NCBI RefSeq assembly: GCF_900115665.1
Contig: NZ_FOXH01000022.1
Coordinates: 28,643-92,642 of the forward strand
Direction of reading: 5' to 3'
Length of the DNA: 64,000 nt
Origin: Pseudarcicella hirudinis
GTDB taxonomy: Bacteria; Bacteroidota; Bacteroidia; Cytophagales; Spirosomataceae
The notes beneath the pieces are model-generated. The model was not told the origin of the DNA and made no database searches. It saw only the letters and a program-made list of their open reading frames with translations. Position 1 is the stretch's first letter. The number at the start of each line of letters is the position of its first letter. This document shows, piece by piece, positions 18,165 to 27,312 of this stretch. The position numbers were made by a program, and so were the translations under genes.

Positions 18165-19538
18165 TCAGAAGTTTTTATCCAGCAGATAAATCAGAGATGC
18201 CATAGAAGCTGCACCAAGTTCCAATTCCCTCTGATTTACGTTTTCAAAACGGTCAATCGGTGTATGGTGATACTCAAAATATCTTTGAGAGTCAGGTTTA
18301 AAACCGATCAGAATCGTTCCTAAAGGTGCTAAAGGACCAATATCAGTTCCGCCGCCGCCTTTTCCGATTTCATGTAATCCGTAAGGATCCAGTAAATCTT
18401 TAAATGTAAGAATTTTTGTCAGGTCATTAGCAGAACCTCCCTGAATCCCGAAACCACGGGGTGTAAAACCTCCCGCATCCGATTCAATGGCAAACAAATG
18501 TTTCTCATTGTTTTGTTTAGCTAGTTCTGCATATTTCTGACCGCCTTTTACACCATTCTCCTCATTCATAAATAATACCGCACGAACAGTTCTCCTTGGC
18601 TTAATGCCCAGGTTTTTCATCAAACGCAATACTTCTATTGACTGTACGCAACCTGTTCCGTCATCATGAGCTCCTTCAGCCAGATCCCAGGAATCCAGGT
18701 GGCCTCCTACTACAATAAACTCATCAGGTTTTTCTGTTCCTTTTATTTCTCCAACCACATTATAAGAAAGTACATCCGGTAATGTCTCACAATTCTGTTT
18801 AAAATAAAACTGTAAAGAAGGGTTCTCCTTTAAACTTTTACTCAGTAACTCCGCAGCATTAGTACTGATCGCCGCCGCAGGAATTAATGGAACGCCCGTT
18901 GCATAAACCATTGAGCCCGTATGAGGATGGTCATTCAGCGTACTGCTCAAGGAGCGGACAATCATCCCGATTGCGCCTACCTTTGCCGCCTCATTAGCAC
19001 CGCTTCTGCGCTGATCTCCGGCTCCGCCGTAAGCTTCAAAAGTGCTGATTTTTTTAGCATCCATCGGGCGGTTGAAAAATACAATTTTACCTTTGCATTT
19101 GTCTTCTCCTAAAGCTCTGAGCTCCTGAAAATTATGTACTTCCACTACTTCAGCGGTAATCCCTTTGGCAGGGGTAGCTACCGACCCACCCAATGCAACC
19201 AGAGGCACAGCAACTTTTTGTTTGTTATTAAGGATAAAAGCTTCTTCCTTTTTTCCACGGACCCAATGAGGAACCATTACTTCCTGCAAAAAGACTCTGT
19301 CGAATCCTTGTTTTTCAAGCAGGTCTTTTGCCCATATCACAGCCTTTTCAGCTCCTTTGGAACCACTTAATCTCGGTCCGACTTCAGATGTAAGCTGACG
19401 AAGCCATTCGTATGACTTTCCATGTTCCAATACCTCATCATAAATTTTGCGGATGGTAAGAGAATCTTCTTTTTGTGCATGAGCCGTTCCTAAAGACAAA
19501 CTCAAAAGTGTGGTAACCAGTAAAAAATGTTTTTTCAT
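18165..19538 (-). CDS. M28 family zinc metallopeptidase with PA domain
   Basis: 457 residues, signal peptide to about 21 (GTAHAQ). A protease-associated domain (about 120-250) precedes the M28 catalytic core. Zinc ligands are seen in order: His in GGHLDSWD, Asp in GAHDDGTG, Glu pair in MNEENG, Asp in AIESDAGG, and His in EYHHTPID. This matches carboxypeptidase Q-like aminopeptidases that degrade dipeptides outside the cytoplasm. It stands alone, with a promoter -7 box at 19627-19634. Confidence 0.9.
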   Translation of the reverse strand: MKKHFLLVTTLLSLSLGTAHAQKEDSLTIRKIYDEVLEHGKSYEWLRQLTSEVGPRLSGSKGAEKAVIWAKDLLEKQGFDRVFLQEVMVPHWVRGKKEEAFILNNKQKVAVPLVALGGSVATPAKGITAEVVEVHNFQELRALGEDKCKGKIVFFNRPMDAKKISTFEAYGGAGDQRRSGANEAAKVGAIGMIVRSLSSTLNDHPHTGSMVYATGVPLIPAAAISTNAAELLSKSLKENPSLQFYFKQNCETLPDVLSYNVVGEIKGTEKPDEFIVVGGHLDSWDLAEGAHDDGTGCVQSIEVLRLMKNLGIKPRRTVRAVLFMNEENGVKGGQKYAELAKQNNEKHLFAIESDAGGFTPRGFGIQGGSANDLTKILTFKDLLDPYGLHEIGKGGGGTDIGPLAPLGTILIGFKPDSQRYFEYHHTPIDRFENVNQRELELGAASMASLIYLLDKNF

Positions 19539-19626
19539 AAAATGTAAATAAATGGTAGTTAGAATTTGATAAAGTTTTGCATAAATGCCAATTCCCGGAA
19601 TTTTTCCTGAAATTTGCCCTTAGTAA

Positions 19627-19634
19627 CAAAGATA
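19627..19634 (-). promoter_or_regulatory. Promoter -7 box for the M28 peptidase
   Basis: Minus-strand TATCTTTG matches TAnnTTTG, about 90 bp before the peptidase ATG. It sits only 33 bp before the divergent pgeF start. Confidence 0.45.
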
Positions 19635-19667
19635 TTCTATTGTCATTAAAATACATTAAAAAATCCA

Positions 19668-20420
19668 ATGCAAAACCCCTTATCATATCAGATACCTAAG
19701 ATTTTTACAAATTTCCAGAATTTGATTGCAGCCCAGAGTACCCGTCTCGGCGGGGTAAGTAAAGAACCTTACAGCTCTTTGAATCTTGGTAAATCCACTG
19801 CCGATAATCCTGAGCATGTACTTCGGAACCGCGAGCTGTTTTTTGGCGGACTCGGCATTTCATCTGACAGAATTGTACTCTCTCATCAGGTGCATGAAGA
19901 CAAAGTTCTGGTGGCTGACCGGCCGGGTAATTTTGAAGGATATGATGCAATCATCACAAATACCAAAAATCTATTTCCTGCGGTATCAGTTGCTGACTGT
20001 ACACCTGTATTAATTTATGATTCCGGGAAAAAAGCAGTGGCGTCTGTACATGCAGGCTGGCGGGGTACGGTAAAAGAAATCGTAATGAAAACACTTCAGA
20101 CTATGGAAAGTCATTTCGGGACAACAGCTTCCGACTGTTTTGCCTTTATTGGTACCTGTATTGACGAATGTTCCTTTGAAGTCGGGCAGGAAGTTGCCGA
20201 TGAATTTCCTGAAATTTTCAAGAGATTTGATAAAAACAAACAAAAATATTTCGTAGATCTGAAAGCAGCCAATAAAGCTCAGCTAATGGCTTTCGGGATT
20301 CCGGAAAGCAATATTGAAATCTCAGATTTATCCACAATTCTTCATAATGACCGCTTCTTCTCACATCGTCTGGAAAAAGGTATTACCGGAAGAATGATGG
20401 CAGTAATCGGCTTAAAATAA
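19668..20420 (+). CDS. pgeF: Peptidoglycan editing factor / laccase-domain protein (YfiH, DUF152)
   Basis: 250 residues. The family metal site is visible: LSHQVHEDKV (first His), VADCTPVL (Cys) and VHAGWRGT (second His), plus GTCIDECSFEVG. The family was first called polyphenol oxidase; E. coli YfiH acts on UDP-MurNAc-Ser to keep peptidoglycan stems correct, and relatives also act as purine nucleoside hydrolases/phosphorylases. Cytoplasmic, no signal peptide. It ends in the strong terminator at 20467-20517. Confidence 0.9.
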   Translation: MQNPLSYQIPKIFTNFQNLIAAQSTRLGGVSKEPYSSLNLGKSTADNPEHVLRNRELFFGGLGISSDRIVLSHQVHEDKVLVADRPGNFEGYDAIITNTKNLFPAVSVADCTPVLIYDSGKKAVASVHAGWRGTVKEIVMKTLQTMESHFGTTASDCFAFIGTCIDECSFEVGQEVADEFPEIFKRFDKNKQKYFVDLKAANKAQLMAFGIPESNIEISDLSTILHNDRFFSHRLEKGITGRMMAVIGLK

Positions 20421-20466
20421 GGTTATTCCTGTTTTCAGGTAAAAAATGCCCCGTTTCAATATGCTT

Positions 20467-20517
20467 ACAATCAAAAAGGGAATCGATCCGAAGTGGATCG
20501 ATTCCCTTTTTGATTGT
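20467..20517. terminator. Perfect 23-bp stem bidirectional terminator
   Basis: Arms 20467-20489 and 20495-20517 are perfect inverted complements (ACAATCAAAAAGGGAATCG... against its reverse) around a 5-base loop. A/T tracts at both stem ends make it usable from both directions, serving the convergent pgeF and receptor genes. Confidence 0.92.
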
Positions 20518-20530
20518 ACAGATGCTGGTT

Positions 20531-23035
20531 TTAGTTACCGGAACCTTTTACTCTGTTTTTCTCGTCTTCCAAACCTGTAGCTCTCTGACGTGCAGCAGCA
20601 ACTTTGTTATTACCAAAACGGTAAGTGAAAGTCAAACGGGCTACACGGCTTTCCCAACGGTTACTTACTTTAACATCTATATCGTTGAATACAAATGATC
20701 CGCGGAACTGATTCAACCAGAAAACGTCATTTACATTAAGTTTCAAAGTTGCTTTATTGTTCATCAGTTTCTTTTGCACACCCCATGAAATAGCTCCCAT
20801 GCTGCGACCAGCCAGCTGACCTTCAATAAATGGTGCCTGATACCATCCGCTCAATTCCATTGAATAGCCGTTAGGCAATGTAAACTGGTGAGAAGAGTTA
20901 AAAGTATATGACACAGTTGAAGCATCCAATGGTTTGTAAGTAGTTGTTGTTGAACCATCCGAACCAAATACCACGTTAGGAATATCTCCTACATAGTGAT
21001 TATAATAAACATTCAGGTAAGAGTTACTTGTCCACCATTTTGCAATTGGCACCGGAGCAGAAAAGGCGATTCCGATATTATCTACATGACCAATGTTTAC
21101 TTTAGTCTGGTTTGTTGTTTTACGGGCATTGTCCTGTTCAAGGATATCTGTCATCACGTCATTGGTACGGCTAAAATTTAAAGTCGTCGTAAATGCATTC
21201 TTGTAAGTATGAGAGACTTCGATCGCATCAGTATATTGTGGCAATAAGAACTCATTACCTCTCTGGAATGTATATGGATCCAGGAAGAAAAGGAATGGAT
21301 TCAAATCTTCATAGCTCGGGCGGTCAATTCTGCGGCTGTAAGAATAACCTAGCTGATTGTTTTCTGATAACTTCTGACGGAAGAAGATACTCGGGAAGAC
21401 GTTGGTATAATTTCTTTTCAACAAATCTTTCCCTCCTAAAGTACCCTGTCCATTGGTATTCTCAACCCTGAAACCTATCTGTACCGATAATTTTTTAAAC
21501 TCTTTTGAATAGTTCACGTAAGCTGCATTGATATTTTCATTGTAAACAAATACCCTTGTTCTCAATGGATCAGGAACAATTGTTTCATTATTTTCACCTT
21601 TCAGAAAGACAAAAGCCATGTCATTATCAGATTTCACAAAACTTGTTTTTGCCCCGGCTTCAAATTTTGCTTTGTTTTTCAAAGGCATTGTAAAGTCAAA
21701 TTTTCCTGAATAAATATTAATTCCTGAGAGTGTCGTACCATTTTCATTTCTCACCTGTCTCAGAATGTTTTCACGGTCAAACTTGTTGGTGCGATATTTC
21801 TGATCCGTAGAATTATTATAATGTGCATAATCAAGATCGGCAGAAAATTCTTTTCCGGTAGAATCGTAAGTATGTTTGAAGTTAAGATTGGTAGAATAAT
21901 TACTCCAGTCACTTGCAAAATCGCTCTTGGTAATTGAGGTAGTATCCAAAACAGCAGCAGCATTTTTAATCTGCGTATTATTGTCTCCAATTTGTCCCCA
22001 ATGCCCGGTCATGCCATTAAAGAGTACCCCGATTGTATTTTTCTTATCTATGAAGAAATCCGCTCCTGCTTTATACGAAACTGAATTACTTTTCTGGAGA
22101 TTGTTACCAACCTGGTCAAAACCAGAGGTTTGAACCCCATTTTCAAAGAATTTCCGACTGATATTCTGAGTTTGGAAACCATCACGGCCATTGGCAGAAA
22201 CGTTTCCAAAAATGTTTACTTTTCCCTGGCGATAATTAAGGTTGATTCCGGCATTTTCCTTTGGAAACCAACGATCAAGTCCATAACCTATTCCGGCGTT
22301 AAGTGATCCGTTCAGACCCATATTCTGGTTTTTCTTTAACCTGATATTGATAATCCCGGCATTTCCGGCTGCATCATATTTTGCAGGAGGATTTGTCATG
22401 ATCTCAATTTTATCCAGCTGGCTCGACTGCATATTTCTCAACATGTTTGCCAAATCACTGGCCGACATATAGGTTGGTTTGCCGTCCAGCATTACCATAA
22501 CTGATTGCTTTCCTTTTAAAGAGATGTTTCCATCCTTATCAACTGTCACGCCCGGTGCTTTTTCAAGTACTTCTATCGCACTGCTTCCGGCAGAAACGAT
22601 TGAGTTTTCTACATTTACAACTGTTCTGTCTATTTGTTGTTCAATAAATGGTTTCTTGGCAACAACCTGAACTTCACCTAATTGCTTTGCATCTTCATTT
22701 AAAACAATATTCGGGAATTTGATTACTCTGTTTCCTTCTCCGATTGTGAAAGCCGGTGTAAAATATTTTTTGTATCCGACCTGGGAAACACTTAGTAAAT
22801 AGTTTCCATCTGCAACGCTTTCTATTTCAAATTGTCCGTTTACGTCTGTTAAAGCCCCTTTTGCCAGGGTAGAATCTTTTGCTTTCAAAAGCATGATACT
22901 GGCAAATTCAACAATCTTTTTATTGTTGTCCACGATCTGACCGGTAATATTTCCTCTGGTTTGTGCTTGAGCAGTAAATCCTGCGTTAATTGATAGGATT
23001 GAGAGGAGTGTTAAAAAGTAAAATAAACGTTTCAT
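20531..23035 (-). CDS. TonB-dependent receptor-like outer membrane barrel (PF14905 type)
   Basis: 834 residues from ATG 23035, giving signal peptide MKRLFYFLTLLSILSIN...AQAQ. An in-frame ATG at 23068 is possible, but a promoter-like GAACTTTG box with an upstream TTG lies right before it, so transcription would start about there. A CarboxypepD_reg domain (about 27-110) precedes a plug-like segment (EVLEKAPGVTVDKDGNISLKGKQ, MVMLDGKPTYMS, IMTNPPAKYDAAGNAGIINIRLKK) and the outer membrane protein beta-barrel family domain. These SusC-unrelated barrels often follow two-component systems. Substrate unknown. A close relative is at 55536-57974. Confidence 0.82.
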   Translation of the reverse strand: MKRLFYFLTLLSILSINAGFTAQAQTRGNITGQIVDNNKKIVEFASIMLLKAKDSTLAKGALTDVNGQFEIESVADGNYLLSVSQVGYKKYFTPAFTIGEGNRVIKFPNIVLNEDAKQLGEVQVVAKKPFIEQQIDRTVVNVENSIVSAGSSAIEVLEKAPGVTVDKDGNISLKGKQSVMVMLDGKPTYMSASDLANMLRNMQSSQLDKIEIMTNPPAKYDAAGNAGIINIRLKKNQNMGLNGSLNAGIGYGLDRWFPKENAGINLNYRQGKVNIFGNVSANGRDGFQTQNISRKFFENGVQTSGFDQVGNNLQKSNSVSYKAGADFFIDKKNTIGVLFNGMTGHWGQIGDNNTQIKNAAAVLDTTSITKSDFASDWSNYSTNLNFKHTYDSTGKEFSADLDYAHYNNSTDQKYRTNKFDRENILRQVRNENGTTLSGINIYSGKFDFTMPLKNKAKFEAGAKTSFVKSDNDMAFVFLKGENNETIVPDPLRTRVFVYNENINAAYVNYSKEFKKLSVQIGFRVENTNGQGTLGGKDLLKRNYTNVFPSIFFRQKLSENNQLGYSYSRRIDRPSYEDLNPFLFFLDPYTFQRGNEFLLPQYTDAIEVSHTYKNAFTTTLNFSRTNDVMTDILEQDNARKTTNQTKVNIGHVDNIGIAFSAPVPIAKWWTSNSYLNVYYNHYVGDIPNVVFGSDGSTTTTYKPLDASTVSYTFNSSHQFTLPNGYSMELSGWYQAPFIEGQLAGRSMGAISWGVQKKLMNNKATLKLNVNDVFWLNQFRGSFVFNDIDVKVSNRWESRVARLTFTYRFGNNKVAAARQRATGLEDEKNRVKGSGN

Positions 23036-23364
23036 CTGGTTGAGATATAAGGTATTTGTTTTATTCATGCCCAAAGTTCTTTATTTCACTAGTACCTTGC
23101 AATACAAACTACCTTTATAGGATGTATAAAATGATAAATGGTAGATTAGTCTTATGAAAGTTTTGGGAGCGTTTTCAGGGATATGATGCAGATGCCCCAA
23201 AAAAGGTTGCAGGCTGGACGGAAAAAAAATTACAAATTGCAGTATAAATACCAGAACTAAACTGAAATACTCAGCATGAAACCGGCAAATATCTATCAAA
23301 ACACCAACTTTATCCATTTAAAAATCAACCACTTACCTCTAAACAAAAAATATAACTGAAAGTC

Positions 23365-23892
23365 ATGAATCTCAGGGAAGCAATTTTAGCTCAGCACTCA
23401 AAAGAGCAGGTAAACAAAATTGTAAGCTTTATAAATGGTGATCCGGAAAAATTTGCGGAATTAATGCATCTCTTTTTTGAGGGTGAATATCGGGTTACGC
23501 AACGGGCAGCATGGTCTATGAGTGACTGTGTACGCAAATGGCCGTATCTGCTAAACCCCTATTTTAAACAAATTCTGGAAAATCTGCTGAAACCGGATTT
23601 ACATGATGCTATCAAAAGAAATAGCACCAGAATTTTGCAGGAGGTCGCCATCCCGGAAGATTTACATGGTCTTGCTGCTGAAATTTGCTTCGGTTACCTC
23701 GAAAAAAAGAGTGAGGCTGTGGCTATCAGAGCATTTGCCATGAAGATTTTATATAACCTTAGTTTGATTTATCCTGAATTGCAAAATGATTTAATTGTTC
23801 TTATCGAAGAACAATTACCTTATGAGTCTCCGGCCTTTACTAACAGAGGAAAGAAAATTCTGGCGGGTTTTAAAAAGCGTGCAACTACGTAG
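23365..23892 (+). CDS. HEAT-repeat-like hypothetical protein
   Basis: 175 residues, no signal peptide. Helical pairs of about 35-40 residues repeat (QRAAWSMSDCVRKWPYLLNPYFKQILENLL, DAIKRNSTRILQEVAIPEDLHGLAAEICFGYL, VAIRAFAMKILYNLSLIYPELQNDLIVLIEEQL), the look of a small HEAT or DNA-alkylation-repair-like solenoid. No catalytic motif is evident. Conserved hypothetical in my judgement; probably a protein-binding scaffold. It is followed directly by the 39-bp tandem repeats. Confidence 0.7.
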   Translation: MNLREAILAQHSKEQVNKIVSFINGDPEKFAELMHLFFEGEYRVTQRAAWSMSDCVRKWPYLLNPYFKQILENLLKPDLHDAIKRNSTRILQEVAIPEDLHGLAAEICFGYLEKKSEAVAIRAFAMKILYNLSLIYPELQNDLIVLIEEQLPYESPAFTNRGKKILAGFKKRATT

Positions 23893-23900
23893 GCATGTAA

Positions 23901-24013
23901 CCACATAGGAGCATAGGACACATAGAGACATACCTGTCACCACATAGGAGCATAGGGCACATAGAGACATACCTGTCACCACATAGGAGCATAAGGACAC
24001 ATAGAGACAATGC
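23901..24013. repeat. Three 39-bp tandem repeats with CACATAG core
   Basis: Units begin at 23901, 23940 and 23979, each opening CCACATAGGAGCATAGG. The first two differ by one base; the third has one inserted base and ends early. Each unit holds sub-repeats CACATAGGA and CACATAGAGA. The repeats fill the gap between two convergent genes and match no mobile element I recognise. Confidence 0.85.
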
Positions 24014-24064
24014 TTTTTGTTTGAAATCTTACTTTTCAAATCAAATTTATCTGACAACAAAAAT

Positions 24065-24084
24065 CCCGCGTGAAATCACGCGGG
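24065..24084. terminator. Rho-independent terminator
   Basis: CCCGCGTGA (24065-24073) pairs with TCACGCGGG (24076-24084) around two bases. A's at 24059-24063 give a T-run for the minus-strand gene; AGGCTTTT follows on the plus strand. Confidence 0.85.
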
Positions 24085-24139
24085 AGGCTTTTCCAGAATC
24101 ATTGAGCCTTTCGGTTCATCGATTATCAGAAAGTATAAT

Positions 24140-24877
24140 CTATTGTCCGTTAATTTCTCTTTTCTGTTCCCTTAAAAACTTGTCTCTCGAAATATTTTCT
24201 AAAGGTGGTAGTTCATATGCTTTTTTCCAGTCGTCTCTTTTCAAATCACCATTTTTGATTGATTTGATAAAGTTCATCCAGGCAAAAGGGTTCGTTAATG
24301 CCAGTAATGGGCTCTGAAAACCATTTCTGTTAGCATTGGCAAAAACCATTTGCTGGGAGAAGTTCCTGAAGTTGGCCGAGGTACCCATACCCGCCTGCAA
24401 AGCCAGGACATTCAGTTTTGACTGTTCAAGGTTTTCGGCCAAAGCTTTACGCTGACGCTCATCAGCCAGCTTCATGTCCATAAATGCCTTTTTGAAATCT
24501 TCTTCCGTACTGTAAGGATAAACTTTTACTTCTGCCAGAACTTTAGTGTCTTCCTGCATGAAAATCGTTGCAGAATGCACCTGCTCTGTTTCCCTTGGAA
24601 TGATATAATATCTCTTTCTGAATCCTACGTAACTAAATACGATACTATCCCCCGGATAAACCAATAACTTAAAAAAACCAAAGTTATCGGAAAGTGTTCC
24701 TCTTCCGGAGTGGGGGTTAAAAACATAGGCATTTGGCAAAAATTCCGAATTCCGGTCAGTTACAACTCTTCCGGAAAACTGAACTGTTTTGTCTTCACCT
24801 TGTGCAAATAATTTCACTGTGCTTGTTAAAAAGCATAGAACAATAACGAAAAATATGCGCTTGATTTTCAAATCCAT
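24140..24877 (-). CDS. Secreted carboxypeptidase-like regulatory domain protein
   Basis: 245 residues, signal peptide to about 25 (STVKLFAQ). Residues about 32-115 form a CarboxypepD_reg-like beta-sandwich (FSGRVVTDRNSEFLPNAYVFNP, GTLSDNFGFFKLLVYPGDSIVFSYVGF), the module usually found ahead of TonB receptors, here without a receptor. The C-terminal half is helical and charged (DERQRKALAENLEQSKLNV) with NFIKSIKNGDLKRDDW. Function unknown; it may bind in the periplasm. Promoter -7 box at 24895-24902. Confidence 0.78.
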   Translation of the reverse strand: MDLKIKRIFFVIVLCFLTSTVKLFAQGEDKTVQFSGRVVTDRNSEFLPNAYVFNPHSGRGTLSDNFGFFKLLVYPGDSIVFSYVGFRKRYYIIPRETEQVHSATIFMQEDTKVLAEVKVYPYSTEEDFKKAFMDMKLADERQRKALAENLEQSKLNVLALQAGMGTSANFRNFSQQMVFANANRNGFQSPLLALTNPFAWMNFIKSIKNGDLKRDDWKKAYELPPLENISRDKFLREQKREINGQ

Positions 24878-24894
24878 AAAATATTTATCAGCTA

Positions 24895-24902
24895 CAAAGT
24901 TA
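24895..24902 (-). promoter_or_regulatory. Promoter -7 box
   Basis: Minus-strand TAACTTTG matches TAnnTTTG, 17 bp before the ATG at 24877, giving a very short leader. Confidence 0.45.
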
Positions 24903-24976
24903 TTTATTTAACGTTTCCTCGTTTGCTTCTATTTGTCTTTTTAACAGTTTTTAACGTTTTTCTTTCCTAAGGGAAT

Positions 24977-25813
24977 TTACGAAAACAATTTTAAAAATGT
25001 AATAATAAATGGTACGGAAAGTAATAAACCATCAAATCTGTCCAGAAATCCTCCATGCCCCGGGATTGTTGAGGCGGAATCTTTGATTTTAATGCTTCGT
25101 TTGAACAATGATTCCACAAGGTCACCATACGTTCCGGCCACTACAATAATTCCCCCGACGCCAAACCACTGCCATGCTTTCAGGTCATGGAAATACAGGG
25201 ATAATATATAAGCTACGATCATAGAAGCAGCAAAACCGCCGAGGCTTCCCTCCCATGATTTTTTAGGCGAAACTCTTTCAAATAATTTGGTCCTACCGAA
25301 TTTAGTTCCTGCAAAATACGCACCGGTATCACTTGCCCAAAGTAAAAACAAACAGCCTAACACTTTTTGCCAGCTGTATTCATAATTAGTCATGAAAGCC
25401 AGTACAGTTACCAGGGCAAATGGCAAAGCCACGTAAATAATTCCCAAAAAGGTATAAGCGATATTCTTAAATGGTTTTTCGTCTTTACCTTTATATAATT
25501 TAATAAAGAAAATGCTGGCCAAAAGCGGAGAAAGTATATAATAATTCTGATAAGGAATCATCCCTTTTTCAATCAGAAAAGTAAGAGAATGAAGTACAAC
25601 CCCGCAAAAAGTTCCGTAATAAGTAAGGGGAAGATTACCATCCAAACCCAGTAACTTATAAAATTCCAATTGCGCTAAAATCCCGATGATTAAAAATAAA
25701 CCTAAAAAAGTCCAGTCGCTGTAATAAATACAAAAAATCAAAAAAGGCACAGCAATAATTGCAGCAATGACCCGCTGTTGCAGGTTTGACATATTGTTTA
25801 GTTTTTCGTTCAT
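24977..25813 (-). CDS. cdsA: Phosphatidate cytidylyltransferase
   Basis: 278 residues with about eight membrane helices. The CDP-alcohol signature is clear at the C-terminus: FKRSIKIKDSASTIPGHGG followed by FLDRFDG. It makes CDP-diacylglycerol from phosphatidic acid and CTP, the branch point of phospholipid synthesis. It follows the CPBP and DUF2007 genes on the same strand, an arrangement seen elsewhere in Bacteroidota. Confidence 0.95.
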   Translation of the reverse strand: MNEKLNNMSNLQQRVIAAIIAVPFLIFCIYYSDWTFLGLFLIIGILAQLEFYKLLGLDGNLPLTYYGTFCGVVLHSLTFLIEKGMIPYQNYYILSPLLASIFFIKLYKGKDEKPFKNIAYTFLGIIYVALPFALVTVLAFMTNYEYSWQKVLGCLFLLWASDTGAYFAGTKFGRTKLFERVSPKKSWEGSLGGFAASMIVAYILSLYFHDLKAWQWFGVGGIIVVAGTYGDLVESLFKRSIKIKDSASTIPGHGGFLDRFDGLLLSVPFIITFLKLFS

Positions 25814-25908
25814 TTAATCCTGGTTTATTTCTAAATCGCTGATGAAATATTTTAAAGTATGAATTTTATAATTTTATGTAAAAACTGAATCCTCTGTTTT
25901 TGGGGTCA

Positions 25909-26136
25909 TCAATTCAGGACATCTGAAATCCTGCCTTCATTTTCAAGCAGGAATTTTGCCAGAACGGCCTTGGATACATGTACATACAACTCCGATAATC
26001 CAAAAAGGTTGTTATAGGAACTGGCCTGTTTGTTCAAAACCACCACTTCAATCTGATGTTCATCTACCAGATAAGCTTTTGCTAATTCTACTTTGATTGT
26101 ATTTTCTGACTCAAAAATTTTAATCCAACCAGTCAT
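25909..26136 (-). CDS. DUF2007 domain protein
   Basis: 75 residues. WIKIFESENTIKVELAKAYLVDEHQIEVVVLNKQ and the following LFGLSELYVHVSK match the short DUF2007 fold, described as a putative signal-transducing domain related to PII-like folds. No catalytic residues. It lies between CPBP protease (42 bp) and cdsA, so it is probably co-transcribed with them. Confidence 0.8.
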   Translation of the reverse strand: MTGWIKIFESENTIKVELAKAYLVDEHQIEVVVLNKQASSYNNLFGLSELYVHVSKAVLAKFLLENEGRISDVLN

Positions 26137-26178
26137 AATTTTGCATTTTGAACATTTGAAAGAAGCAGAATTGTTTAC

Positions 26179-27150
26179 TCAGATTTCCCTCATTTTGTTT
26201 CTGTCAGAAACTCTTCCCTGATAAAACCAGTAAATAATGGCAGATGTTATAGCCACTGAAACCAAAACCCAGATAAAAGAGGGACTTTCCATCTTTTCTA
26301 TATCCGTTTCGGTAACCTTAATTTGGTAAAGATATATCATCAGAATGGTAAATCCATTATTGACAAAATGTGCCACCACCGGAATCCAGAGGTTTTTTGT
26401 CCAGTAATACAAATATCCAAACAAAGCTCCCAACATCATTCTTGGTACAAAACCATAAAACTGGGCATGTATTGCGCTGAAAATGATAGCAGAAATCCAG
26501 ATAGATAAATGCGGATTACGGGTATGTCTGATCAGTAAATTCTGAATAACGCCCCTGAAAGTAATTTCTTCTCCCAACGCTGCCAAACCTGCAATAACAG
26601 CCATTGCAATCACAAACTGTTCAAAAGTATGAAAACTGGTCAGGAATCTGGTCATTTCTGCCAATTGGTCTTCGCTTTCCCGCATCCAGGTCTCAACACC
26701 CTTGAGTGTCTCCGGCAGCACCATGCTTTTGTTCAGATTATAAATAAAATCATTGAAAGGTATTGCTGCGACAATAAGTACAATAATCGCAATCCAGATT
26801 AAAGGATTGGCAACTCTTGTGGAACTAAAATCACTTATACGGCGTCTTTCTATAAATCGCCAGTAAAAGCATGAGGCTCCCACGAAGCTGAACAAGGCAG
26901 AAAACCATTGCAAAGCCATAAGTGCATACCAGCCATTTGGGAAACTTTCGGGGTGGGTAATTAACGCCTGAATCTGGCTTTGAAGTTGTGTCGCATTGGA
27001 AGTATGGGTCATTCCCGTCATAAACATGACGATAATTAATCCAAAAATCTGACCAATGAAAGAACCAACAAAGAATAAACCTCCTAAAATCAATAACTTA
27101 GCAATTAAAGGACGTTCAGTAATTGGGGAAATTTTGCCATTTTCTAACAT
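26179..27150 (-). CDS. CPBP family intramembrane glutamic endopeptidase
   Basis: 323 residues with about eight membrane segments. The Abi/CAAX motifs are present: EEITFRG (motif 1, about residue 193), FSAIHAQFYGF (motif 2) and HFVNN (motif 3). Members cleave prenylated or membrane peptides, or act in stress and bacteriocin immunity. Neighbouring cdsA suggests a membrane-related role here, but that is only context. Confidence 0.88.
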   Translation of the reverse strand: MLENGKISPITERPLIAKLLILGGLFFVGSFIGQIFGLIIVMFMTGMTHTSNATQLQSQIQALITHPESFPNGWYALMALQWFSALFSFVGASCFYWRFIERRRISDFSSTRVANPLIWIAIIVLIVAAIPFNDFIYNLNKSMVLPETLKGVETWMRESEDQLAEMTRFLTSFHTFEQFVIAMAVIAGLAALGEEITFRGVIQNLLIRHTRNPHLSIWISAIIFSAIHAQFYGFVPRMMLGALFGYLYYWTKNLWIPVVAHFVNNGFTILMIYLYQIKVTETDIEKMESPSFIWVLVSVAITSAIIYWFYQGRVSDRNKMREI

Positions 27151-27312
27151 AATGGTTGTAAATTTACAGCAAAAAAATCAGTTATTCGTTTTTGAGGATT
27201 GGTTATTAGAGATTTTGTTTAATCTTTGAAATCATCCTGAGCTTAAATATAAGTCATTTTTGCCCGGAGAACTGAAAAACGTAAAGAGTAATCTGTCACA
27301 AATTAAGAGTCA

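Noticed and set aside
23081..23317. 78-codon reverse frame upstream of the PF14905 receptor
   Set aside because: Composition looks random and it would cover the receptor's promoter.
23901..24013. CRISPR array
   Set aside because: Units are tandem with no unique spacers between them and no cas genes nearby.
23815..24060. Reverse frame with Cys-rich repeats CSYVVTGMSLC
   Set aside because: It is only a translation of the 39-bp tandem DNA repeats.
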